Assembly: GCA_024281135.1 (NCBI GenBank)
Contig: JAMXLG010000105.1
Location: 1 to 12,137, forward strand
Length of the DNA: 12,137 nt
Reading direction: 5' to 3'
From: Vulcanimicrobiia bacterium
GTDB lineage: Bacteria; Eremiobacterota; Eremiobacteria; Baltobacterales; Baltobacteraceae
Program-made: the position numbers and the translations under genes
In this document: positions 1-6,535 of the stretch, one piece after another
Layout: every line of letters starts with the position of its first letter
Numbering within the stretch: position 1 is the first letter of the stretch
The notes under the pieces: model-generated
What the model saw: the letters and a program-made list of their open reading frames with translations, nothing else
Told to the model about the DNA's origin: nothing
Database searches by the model: none

Positions 1-1368
1 ATTCTTACGATGCTTTCGGGACCGGCTGCAGGCGTCGCAGGCGCCTTACTCTACGAGAACGTCACCGACGGCATTTTCCTCGAAGTGGGCGGCACCAGCG
101 TCGATGCATCGGCGATTCGTGCCGGCCAACCGCAAATGCGTCCGGCACGAGTGGGCGGCCATCGCACCATGTTGCGAACGATCGATTCGCGCACGCTCGG
201 TGTCGCGGGAGGCAGCATGCCGCGGATGCATTCAAGTTCGCTTGTCGACGTCGGACCACGCTCGGCTCACATTGCCGGATGCCATTACGCGACCTTTCTC
301 GATGAGCGCGCGTTCGACGGTGCCCGTATCGAACGGTTCTCGCCAACGGCGCACGATCCGCCCGATTACGTCCGTTTTGTTTTACGCGATGGTTCGTATG
401 CAACAGTAACACCGACGTGTGCGAGCAATCTCCTGGGGTACGTTCCCGACGATGCGTTCGCGCGAGGCAATGTCGCCGCTGCGCGCGCCGCATTCGAACT
501 CCTCGCACGCGAATATAACGCGACGGCAGAGTCGCTCGCGCAGCGTATGCTCGAGCTGGGTGCAGCGAAAGTGTTGCCGCTTATCGATGAGCTGATCGCC
601 GACTACGAACTTCCGCGCGACCGGCTCGTCTTGATCGGTGGGGGCGGTGGTGCGGCGGCACTCGTTCCGTTCGTCGCGCAAACCGGAGGATTTCGGCATC
701 GGATTGCGCGCGACGCCGACGTCATCTCGCCGATCGGCGTCGCGCTCGCGCTCGTGCGCGACGTCGTTGAACGCACGATCGTCGATCCCACGCCCGACGA
801 TATCGTACGAATCCGGCGCGAGGCCGCCGATCGCGTCATAGCATCGGGCGCATCACCCGACCGCATTGAGGTCAGCGTCGAAATCGACACCCAACGAAAC
901 CGCGTGCGCGCGACTGCATCGGGTGCGACGGCGATGGTGGAAGCTGCCGGACACGGAACGTATGACGTCGAGCAACGGCGTGTCGCGGCCGCGCACGCGA
1001 TGGGCGTCAACGAAGAAACAGTGCAGCGCGCCGAGTGCACGGCGTTGCTCGATGCGTACGTGTCCGGACGCGACGCGCGGATCGTCGACGAGCGCGCAGT
1101 CGTGCGTCTCGCACTTCGCGACGCTACGTTGCAACGCACGACGGCGGGAGCACTCGACGAATCGCTGCGGGAAGCGATCGAATTGGCTACGTCATTCGGT
1201 GACGTCGGCCGCGCGTTGCCGGAGCTCTTTCTCATTCACGGCGGAAAGATTGCTGATTTCACCGGACTCGCCAACGTCGAGCAAGCAGTATCCCTCGCGA
1301 AGGAAGAAACCTCGGGGCGCGCGCAGGATGATCCAGTGATGATCGTTACCGTAGCGCGAAGCGCGTAG
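1..1368 (+). CDS. Hydantoinase/oxoprolinase family protein, C-terminal part (5' end outside window)
   Basis: The frame is open to the window edge (I-L-T precede the first Met at base 10), so the N-terminus is missing. Near the edge it carries LSGPAAGVAGA followed by EVGGTSVDAS, which correspond to the SGPAAG and DxGGTSTD signatures of the HyuA/HydA ATP-dependent hydantoinase/5-oxoprolinase family. A Gly-rich stretch GGGGGAAALVPFVA lies at about residues 217-230 of the visible part and resembles the family's second nucleotide-binding loop. The first Asp of the usual DxGGTS motif is Glu here (EVGGTS). Family members hydrolyse cyclic amides (hydantoins, 5-oxoproline) or carboxylate ketones using ATP; the exact substrate cannot be read from this. 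No hyuB-type partner gene follows, though one could lie upstream. The stop overlaps the start of the next gene by 1 nt, so the two are probably co-transcribed. Confidence 0.85.
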   Translation: MLTMLSGPAAGVAGALLYENVTDGIFLEVGGTSVDASAIRAGQPQMRPARVGGHRTMLRTIDSRTLGVAGGSMPRMHSSSLVDVGPRSAHIAGCHYATFLDERAFDGARIERFSPTAHDPPDYVRFVLRDGSYATVTPTCASNLLGYVPDDAFARGNVAAARAAFELLAREYNATAESLAQRMLELGAAKVLPLIDELIADYELPRDRLVLIGGGGGAAALVPFVAQTGGFRHRIARDADVISPIGVALALVRDVVERTIVDPTPDDIVRIRREAADRVIASGASPDRIEVSVEIDTQRNRVRATASGATAMVEAAGHGTYDVEQRRVAAAHAMGVNEETVQRAECTALLDAYVSGRDARIVDERAVVRLALRDATLQRTTAGALDESLREAIELATSFGDVGRALPELFLIHGGKIADFTGLANVEQAVSLAKEETSGRAQDDPVMIVTVARSA

Positions 1369-1982
1369 TGGCGCGAACGTATCGGCTGGGGCGCCGGAAA
1401 CAGAGCGTCGACGAGACGCGCGCGCGTATCATCGCCGCGGCGCGGGAATTGCTGATGTCGGACGAGGGCTTCCGTAACTTCACGATGGAGGCAATTGCGC
1501 GGCAGGCCGGTGTTGCGCGCATGACCGTCTACAATCAGTTCGAAACGAAAACCGCGATTTATGAAGCGCTGGCCGACGATTTGGCGCTCCGCGGAAAGAT
1601 TCGCGACAACGTCGCGGCTGCGTTTCAGACGGCCGATCCGGCTGCAGCCGTCGGGAAGTTGATCGACGCATTCGTCCACTTTTGGCTATCGGAACCTGAT
1701 GTGCTTGGGAAACTCTCGGCACTCTCGCAGCTCGATCCGGAATCGCATGCGGCCGAACGAGACGCGTGGCGCCTCGAAGCGATTCGCACGATGATGGAGC
1801 GCTTCCACAAGCAGAAGAAGATTCGTGGCGCGCGCGTGCATCAACGCAACGTCGATGCGCTCTACATCCTAACCAACTTCGCGATGTGCCAAGCGCTGGC
1901 AAACGCGGGGTTCAGCGAGCGCCACATCGCCGCGCGCATCAAAGAACTGGCATCGGCTTGCCTGGGTGTTTCGATATCTTGA
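1368..1982 (+). CDS. TetR/AcrR family transcriptional regulator
   Basis: The 204-residue length is typical of the family. Residues 16-66 form the N-terminal DNA-binding domain: helix 1 (ETRARIIAAARELL), then the helix-turn-helix FTMEAIARQAGVARMTVYNQF at about 38-58, followed by the usual K/T-A-I-Y-E-A-L. The remainder is an alpha-helical ligand/dimer domain with no recognisable subfamily. The start is GTG at 1368, overlapping the preceding TAG stop (TAGTG); no Shine-Dalgarno is visible, so translation is probably coupled to the upstream gene. The stop codon TGA is itself part of a TTGACA -35 box, and a 31-bp palindrome follows within 2 nt. I infer that this protein binds that palindrome and represses the downstream membrane-protein/phosphoesterase genes. 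The inducer is unknown. Confidence 0.92.
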   Translation: MARTYRLGRRKQSVDETRARIIAAARELLMSDEGFRNFTMEAIARQAGVARMTVYNQFETKTAIYEALADDLALRGKIRDNVAAAFQTADPAAAVGKLIDAFVHFWLSEPDVLGKLSALSQLDPESHAAERDAWRLEAIRTMMERFHKQKKIRGARVHQRNVDALYILTNFAMCQALANAGFSERHIAARIKELASACLGVSIS

Positions 1983-2015
1983 CAAATTGATTGTACAAAG
2001 CGTACAGTCAATTTT
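1979..2015 (+). promoter_or_regulatory. Promoter with overlapping TetR-type palindromic operator
   Basis: A consensus -35 box TTGACA (1979-1984) and a -10-like TACAGT (2003-2008) are separated by 18 bp. Across them lies an inverted repeat: arm AAATTGATTGTAC (1984-1996), 5-bp centre AAAGC, arm GTACAGTCAATTT (2002-2014). The 13-bp arms differ at one position (base 1991). Covering both promoter elements is the standard layout for a repressor operator. With this -10, transcription would begin at about 2015, next to the ATG at 2016, implying a leaderless mRNA. Repeat and boxes are seen directly; binding by the adjacent TetR protein is inferred. Confidence 0.75.
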
Positions 2016-2429
2016 ATGATGATCGCCCTGCTGACAATCCACGTGATCTCGGCCGCCTTCTGGTTTGGTTCAACGATTCTGTTGGTCGGCGTTGTGACGC
2101 CCGCGCTTGCCGCGTCCGGCCCTGAAGCGGCGCAAGTCGTCGCGCCACAACTCTTCCGTCGGGTTCCGTCAGCGCTCGGCATCGCGGGCGCGGTGACGAT
2201 TCTCTCGGGCCTATGGCTCTATTGGATCGTGTCGGGCGGCTTCAATTCCGGATTCGCGCACTCTGCAGGCGGAATGTTGATCGGCATCGGTGCGATTTGC
2301 GGAATCGCTGCGTCGGTCACCGGTGTGATTACCGGACGCTTGCAGGAGCGTGGCCGCCCGTTTGCCATGGCTTCGGTCGTGCTTTTGGTTTGCGCGCTGA
2401 CCTTGATGATCGTGGGCTCGCGCGTGTAA
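2016..2429 (+). CDS. Small four-helix integral membrane protein (CopD/DUF2269-like)
   Basis: A 137-residue, strongly hydrophobic protein with four predicted membrane helices at about residues 3-28, 52-74, 82-108 and 115-135. The first helix has the pattern IHVISAAFWFG...VVTPAL, with His9 and Trp17, which resembles the start of CopD/DUF2269/DUF4149-type small membrane proteins (iHvl.aa.WlG...PaL); assignment to one of these families is tentative. The start is ATG 2016, directly followed by a second ATG; no Shine-Dalgarno is present, and the predicted promoter would give a leaderless transcript. It lies 33 nt after the TetR gene and 10 nt before the secreted phosphoesterase. The operator upstream suggests it is the first gene of the regulator's target operon. 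Function is unknown. Confidence 0.8.
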   Translation: MMIALLTIHVISAAFWFGSTILLVGVVTPALAASGPEAAQVVAPQLFRRVPSALGIAGAVTILSGLWLYWIVSGGFNSGFAHSAGGMLIGIGAICGIAASVTGVITGRLQERGRPFAMASVVLLVCALTLMIVGSRV

Positions 2430-2439
2430 ACTTCACTGC

Positions 2440-4887
2440 ATGCATCGCGCGGTTGTCGCGATCGTTCTTCTTGCGCTCTTCGCCGGTGCGCCGGCTTCCG
2501 ATGCTCCCACGTACGTCACCACGACGTTTCAGCGGATTCAGCCGGACCGGCCGGTGATCTTTTTTGGCCGTCCGTCCGATCTAAGCGTTGATCCCGCCGG
2601 GACCACGATCGCGATAAAAACGTCCCACGGCATCGTCTTCGTCAACCGGCAGACATTCGCCGTTATGCAAACGTTAGCGCTGCCGAAGCTCCCCGTCGAC
2701 TTTCCCGTTCACCTCGGCGGGAATGCACCGGCGGGCATCGTTTGGAGCATGGACGGCTCGGAAGTTTGGAATACCGACGCGTACACGTCACTTCACGCTG
2801 CACGCAGAAGACGCGATGGGCATTTTAGTTGGGTGGCCTCGATCCCATTGCCGAATCCCAATGCTGCGATCGTCCAACGGACCGATAAGAATGCGGGGAA
2901 CACGATCGGCGCAGCTCCGATCGGGCTGCTTCGGGGTTCAGGATCGACGCTATGGGTCACGCTGAGCCGCAACAACGCCGTCGCGCTCGTTGATGTTCGC
3001 GCGCGACGAGTCGAGCGTGTAATTCCGGTTGGCGTCGCACCATACGGCGTTGCGTCCGCGCGCGGAAAACTGTACGTCTCGAACTGGGGCGGCGCCGCAG
3101 CCCACTCTCAAGACGCACGAGCGGACTCCTCAGGAACATTCATACGAATAGACCCGCGCACGGGGGTCGCAAATTCAGGAACGGTCAGCATCGTTAACGA
3201 GCGTACGCTTCGCGCAGAAAAGCAGCTTCCGGTTGGGTTGCATCCAAACGCGATCGTCGCTTCCCGCGACGGCGGGCGCATTTATGTAGCGAACGCGAGC
3301 AGTGACACGATTAGCGTCATCGACACCTCTACCGACACCGTAGCACGAACGTTAACACTAGACGGACCTGCCGATCCGACCGGTACAATGCCTGATGCGC
3401 TCGTTCTTGCAAGCGACGATCGCACGCTATATGTTGCGGAAGGCGGGAAAAACCGCATCATTGCGATCGATGTTCCTTCCGGTCGTGCGCGTTCCCAATT
3501 CGACACCGCGTGGTATCCGAGCGCGCTCGCGATCGTCGAAAACAACGTGTACGTTGCGTCACTGAAGGGCATCGGATCGCGGGCGAAGGATTTTGGATTT
3601 CCGCTCGTCGTTGCGCTCGATCGCAAGGGCGGATACAACGCCTATGACTACTCCGGCACGTTGCAAGTGTCGACCCCGTCGAGGTGGGGCGCTGTTTTGC
3701 CCGGCCAAGGTGCCGACGACTCGGGTGCGTCGATTCTTCCGCGGATCTTCAAACACGCGATACTTATCATCAAAGAGAATCACACCTACGACGACATCTA
3801 CGGTGATGTAGCCGGTGCGAACGGTGATCCCCGCCTGTGTTTGTTCTGCGAGCCCGTGACGCCGAACCAGCACGCGTTGGCGAAGCGGTTTGGGATCTTC
3901 GATAACACGTACGTCAATGGGACGCTCTCTGCAGACGGCCACAACTGGGCCGATTCAGCGTATGCTAGCGACTACGTCGAGCGAAGCATGGCAGGATGGG
4001 CGCGGTCATATCCGAGCGCCGGCGGCGATGCGCTCGCCTATTCACCCGCCGGGTTCATCTGGAATCGCGTCCTCTCCGCAGGCCTTACGTTTCGAGACTA
4101 CGGCGAATTCATTCCCGATATCCGGAATTTTTCGTACGAAGGAAAGCCTCGAACCGTTTCCTGGAGCGAGATCTACGACGATTACGTGCATCACACGCAT
4201 AAGGTAACGTGGGAACAGCGTGTTGACGTGGAGGCGTTGCGTCCCTACGTAGACATGGCATATCCGAGCTTTAGCATGCGAATTTCCGACCAATATCGGG
4301 CATCGATGTTCATCGAAGACTTACGGCGCTACGAGGAGACCGCAACGATGCCGAATCTCTCGATCATTGCGCTGCCGAACGATCACACGGCCTATGCGTC
4401 GCCCGGTTTTCCAAAGCCGTCTTCATTCGCCGCCGATAATGATCTGGCACTCGGCAGAATCGTTTCAGCGGTAAGCCATTCGCGTTTCTGGAACGATACG
4501 GCCATATTCGTCATCGAAGACGACGCGCAGGATGGAACCGATCACGTTGACGGGCATCGCACGGCGGCGCTCGTCATCAGCGCGCACAATAAGCCGCACC
4601 TCGTCGACGATCACTTCTACAGTCAAGCGAGTATCTTGCATACGATCGAATTGATCTTCGGGCTTACACCGATGACGGTGTTCGATCAGATCGCACCGCC
4701 GATCGTCTATCCCTTTCAACCGCCCGCAGATCTTCGGCCGTACGATACCGTCCCTAATCGCGTTCCGCTCGACGCCATCAACCCGCGTACAACTGCCTCC
4801 AAGATGTTCGACGATCGCGAGGATGCTGAGGATCCCGAGCTGGCGCGTGAGATTCTACGTCAGAATTCCCTCGAAGAACGTCCGTAA
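2440..4887 (+). CDS. Secreted YVTN beta-propeller / phosphoesterase (alkaline phosphatase superfamily) fusion protein
   Basis: An 815-residue two-domain protein. The N-terminus (MHRAVVAIVLLALFAGAPASDA) is a signal peptide, placing the product outside the cytoplasmic membrane. Residues about 40-400 contain repeated propeller blades with motifs such as LYVSN (211-215), RIYVAN (280-285), TLYVAEGG (about 328-335) and NVYVAS (about 369-374), typical of YVTN/YncE-type beta-propellers. Residues about 437-770 form a phosphoesterase domain: ILIIKENHTYDDIYGD (about 439-454), FDNTYVNG (487-494), SADGHNW (497-503), LPNDHT (645-650), IEDDAQDGTDHVDGHR (692-707), and HFYSQASILHTIE near the end. These match metal- and nucleophile-bearing blocks of the bacterial bifunctional propeller/phosphatase family (PF04185-like). 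A CxxC pair (C467, C470) follows the first block. The substrate is unknown; a phosphate ester or phosphonate is likely. It follows the membrane protein by 10 nt without a clear ribosome site, and its 3' end overlaps the opposing TetR gene by 33 bp. Confidence 0.88.
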   Translation: MHRAVVAIVLLALFAGAPASDAPTYVTTTFQRIQPDRPVIFFGRPSDLSVDPAGTTIAIKTSHGIVFVNRQTFAVMQTLALPKLPVDFPVHLGGNAPAGIVWSMDGSEVWNTDAYTSLHAARRRRDGHFSWVASIPLPNPNAAIVQRTDKNAGNTIGAAPIGLLRGSGSTLWVTLSRNNAVALVDVRARRVERVIPVGVAPYGVASARGKLYVSNWGGAAAHSQDARADSSGTFIRIDPRTGVANSGTVSIVNERTLRAEKQLPVGLHPNAIVASRDGGRIYVANASSDTISVIDTSTDTVARTLTLDGPADPTGTMPDALVLASDDRTLYVAEGGKNRIIAIDVPSGRARSQFDTAWYPSALAIVENNVYVASLKGIGSRAKDFGFPLVVALDRKGGYNAYDYSGTLQVSTPSRWGAVLPGQGADDSGASILPRIFKHAILIIKENHTYDDIYGDVAGANGDPRLCLFCEPVTPNQHALAKRFGIFDNTYVNGTLSADGHNWADSAYASDYVERSMAGWARSYPSAGGDALAYSPAGFIWNRVLSAGLTFRDYGEFIPDIRNFSYEGKPRTVSWSEIYDDYVHHTHKVTWEQRVDVEALRPYVDMAYPSFSMRISDQYRASMFIEDLRRYEETATMPNLSIIALPNDHTAYASPGFPKPSSFAADNDLALGRIVSAVSHSRFWNDTAIFVIEDDAQDGTDHVDGHRTAALVISAHNKPHLVDDHFYSQASILHTIELIFGLTPMTVFDQIAPPIVYPFQPPADLRPYDTVPNRVPLDAINPRTTASKMFDDREDAEDPELAREILRQNSLEERP

Positions 4888-5472
4888 CATCGTTGCAATG
4901 AGCGGTTCGACCGGCGTTTCCGGAAACGACGGACACGTCAGTTTCAGACTTACGATGCCGTGCACGCAAACCCAGAATGTATCTGCGATGCCGCGGATCG
5001 ACGCTTCGTCGCGCGCATCAATTGCGCCGGACTGCGCTAGTATTGCGATCGGTTCGACGAGTGCGAGATAGGCTTGCGTTCCGGGAGCGTTCTGGTCTGG
5101 CTCTTCCAACAGCGCGCGCGTGATCTCCGGATCTTCCATGAACATCAGGCGATACGTCTGCGGATTGTTCAACCCGAAATCGACGTAGGCGCGCGCAATC
5201 GCTTCGAGCCGCGTGCGTGGATCTTTGATCGAACGTGCCGGCGCGAACGCCTCGAGCAGCTGTGCGAATCCTTCTCCGCTGACCGCGACGGCAATGGCGT
5301 CGCGGCTTTGAAAGTACTGGTAGATCGCGGCCGGCGAATACTCGACGGCTTCTGCAATGCGCCGCATCGTGAGGGCATGGTAGCCTTCGTTGACCACGAT
5401 CTCTCGCGCGGCGTCGACGATCTGCGACCGCGTCTCCTCGCGCTGGCGCGCCCGCCGCTCTGCTGCTCCCAT
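4855..5472 (-). CDS. TetR/AcrR family regulator with WHG-type C-terminal domain
   Basis: A 205-residue protein. Residues 12-58 are a TetR DNA-binding domain: ETRSQIVDAAREIV, then LTMRRIAEAVEYSPAAIYQYFQSRD (34-58), the helix-turn-helix ending in the conserved Y-x-Y-F. The C-terminal half holds FWVCVHGIVSLKLT (about 172-185), matching the W-H-G signature of the TetR_C_33 ligand domain. The start is ATG at 5470-5472. On the minus strand a TTGACC -35 and TATGGT -10 put the transcription start at or within a base or so of this ATG, so the message may be leaderless. The gene is divergent from the NmrA-like gene; the spacer contains repeated TGAAC...GTTCA palindromes, so it most likely represses both its own gene and the neighbour. 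Its 3' end overlaps the convergent phosphoesterase gene by 33 bp. Confidence 0.93.
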   Translation of the reverse strand: MGAAERRARQREETRSQIVDAAREIVVNEGYHALTMRRIAEAVEYSPAAIYQYFQSRDAIAVAVSGEGFAQLLEAFAPARSIKDPRTRLEAIARAYVDFGLNNPQTYRLMFMEDPEITRALLEEPDQNAPGTQAYLALVEPIAILAQSGAIDARDEASIRGIADTFWVCVHGIVSLKLTCPSFPETPVEPLIATMLRTFFEGILT

Positions 5473-5478
5473 GCCTTA

Positions 5479-5508
5479 ACCATAGCGCTTGACAAACTGA
5501 ACGGTCAA
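5479..5508 (-). promoter_or_regulatory. Predicted promoter of the divergent TetR gene
   Basis: Read on the minus strand: TTGACC at 5508-5503, 18-bp spacer, TATGGT at 5484-5479. Transcription would begin near 5472, which is the A of the TetR start codon. The -35 box lies between the forward -35 (5489-5494) and the forward -10 (5512-5517), so the two promoters are interlocked and one bound repressor could block both. Boxes are seen; activity is inferred. Confidence 0.5.
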
Positions 5509-5517
5509 CAGTAAAGT
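5489..5517 (+). promoter_or_regulatory. Predicted promoter of the NmrA-like gene
   Basis: A TTGACA -35 (5489-5494), 17-bp spacer and TAAAGT -10 (5512-5517) face the NmrA-like gene. Transcription would start at about 5524, giving a leader of about 52 nt that contains two full operator-like palindromes. The perfect -35 and ideal spacing make this a good housekeeping-sigma promoter. Confidence 0.6.
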
Positions 5518-5561
5518 GAACATTGTTCAGTAAACGTTGTTCAGAAATTGAACGTCGTTCA
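5498..5561. repeat. Array of 13-bp operator palindromes (TGAACNNNGTTCA type)
   Basis: Three copies are clear: TGAACATTGTTCA at 5517-5529, TAAACGTTGTTCA at 5531-5543 and TGAACGTCGTTCA at 5549-5561. The first and third have perfect 5-bp arms; the second has one arm change. A half-site TGAAC at 5498-5502 starts a fourth, degenerate copy (TGAACGGTCAACA). Start-to-start distances are 19, 14 and 18 bp. Their position between a TetR gene and its divergent neighbour, next to both promoters, identifies them as probable binding sites for that TetR protein. Confidence 0.75.
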
Positions 5562-5575
5562 GAAAGGCCGGTATC

Positions 5576-6535
5576 ATGGCTACAATCGCATTGATCGGAG
5601 GAACCGGCGCGGTCGGCCGGGCTATCGCGGACGTCCTCCGCCAACAGGGGCGCACCTATCGAGTCATTGGGCGTTCGGAAGCATCGCTACGCAAGTCTTT
5701 CGGAGCCGATCCGCTTGCCGAGATTGCGACCTGGAATGCGGATGCGGAGTCGGCAAAGGCGGCACTTGAAGGCGTCGAGACGGCGATCTATCTCGTCGGC
5801 GTCCCGTACGACCATTTCGAATTGCACCCGAAGCTCATGCGCGCAACCCTTGACGGCGCGATTGCCGCGGGCGTGAAGCGCCTCCTGCTCATCGGAACCG
5901 TGTATCCGTACGGCTTGCCGCGGACGCACACGGTCGACGAATCGCATCCGCGCGAACCGCACACGTTCAATGCAAAGATGCGCAAAGAGCAAGAAGATAT
6001 GCTGCTTGCCGCGCACGGGCATGGAATCGAAACGGTCGTGCTGCGGCTTCCCGATCTCTACGGTCCGGGCATGGAGAAGAGTTATCTCACCGCGCAATTC
6101 GAAAACGCGCCGCAAGGCAAACGTTCGACGATCATCGGTCCGATCGACGTGCGTCACGAGTGGGCATTCATTCCGGACGCAGCACGCGTCGTCGTGCGAG
6201 TGCTCGACGAGCCGCGCGCGTACGGCACTTTCTGGAATTACGCGGGACCGGGTGAGATCACGCAGCGCGAATTCTCCGATAAAATCTATGCCGCGTGCGA
6301 TAAGAAGCCCAATTACTTCCTGGTCAACAAAACGGTGCTGCAACTCTTCGGATTATTCAACCCGGAAATGCGAAAGCTCGCCGAGATGAACTATCTGATG
6401 AGCGATCCCGTCATTATGAACGACGACCGGCTCCGTAGTTTACTCGGCGAACTTCCGAAAACGAGCTACGACGAGGGAATTCGCCTTACACTCGAAGGTC
6501 AGGCGAATACGTCAACGGCTTCACACAGCGCTTGA
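5576..6535 (+). CDS. NAD(P)-binding NmrA/atypical SDR family protein
   Basis: A 319-residue Rossmann-fold protein. The N-terminus ATIALIGGTGAVG (GGTGAVG at 8-14) is the GxxGxxG dinucleotide-binding motif of extended and atypical SDRs, followed by RVIGRSE at the second strand, which suggests NADP(H). GVKRLLLIGTVYPYG corresponds to the strand before the SDR active site and VVLRLPDLYGPG to the extended-SDR segment R-P-x-x-x-Y-G-P-G. The usual YxxxK is absent: the aligned stretch reads T130-F-N-A-K134, so the catalytic Tyr appears replaced and the protein may be a sensor or reductase of the atypical class. The start ATG is preceded by AAAGG at 5563-5567, 8 nt away, a plausible ribosome site. It is divergent from a TetR gene with operator repeats between them, so it is probably induced by that regulator's ligand. 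The 3' end overlaps the convergent permease by 15 bp. Confidence 0.87.
   Translation: MATIALIGGTGAVGRAIADVLRQQGRTYRVIGRSEASLRKSFGADPLAEIATWNADAESAKAALEGVETAIYLVGVPYDHFELHPKLMRATLDGAIAAGVKRLLLIGTVYPYGLPRTHTVDESHPREPHTFNAKMRKEQEDMLLAAHGHGIETVVLRLPDLYGPGMEKSYLTAQFENAPQGKRSTIIGPIDVRHEWAFIPDAARVVVRVLDEPRAYGTFWNYAGPGEITQREFSDKIYAACDKKPNYFLVNKTVLQLFGLFNPEMRKLAEMNYLMSDPVIMNDDRLRSLLGELPKTSYDEGIRLTLEGQANTSTASHSA

Noticed and set aside
603..1235. 210-codon open frame on the minus strand inside the hydantoinase-like gene
   Set aside because: Ser/Arg/Thr-rich composition with no motif; it is the typical antisense shadow of a GC-rich gene that has clear family signatures on the plus strand.
5018..5644. 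208-codon minus-strand frame spanning the TetR gene and the operator spacer
   Set aside because: Arg-rich, no fold, and it would cross the divergent promoters and the start of the NmrA-like gene; the TetR frame explains the region.
5687..6343. 218-codon minus-strand frame opposite the NmrA-like gene
   Set aside because: No recognisable domain, while the plus strand shows Rossmann motifs.
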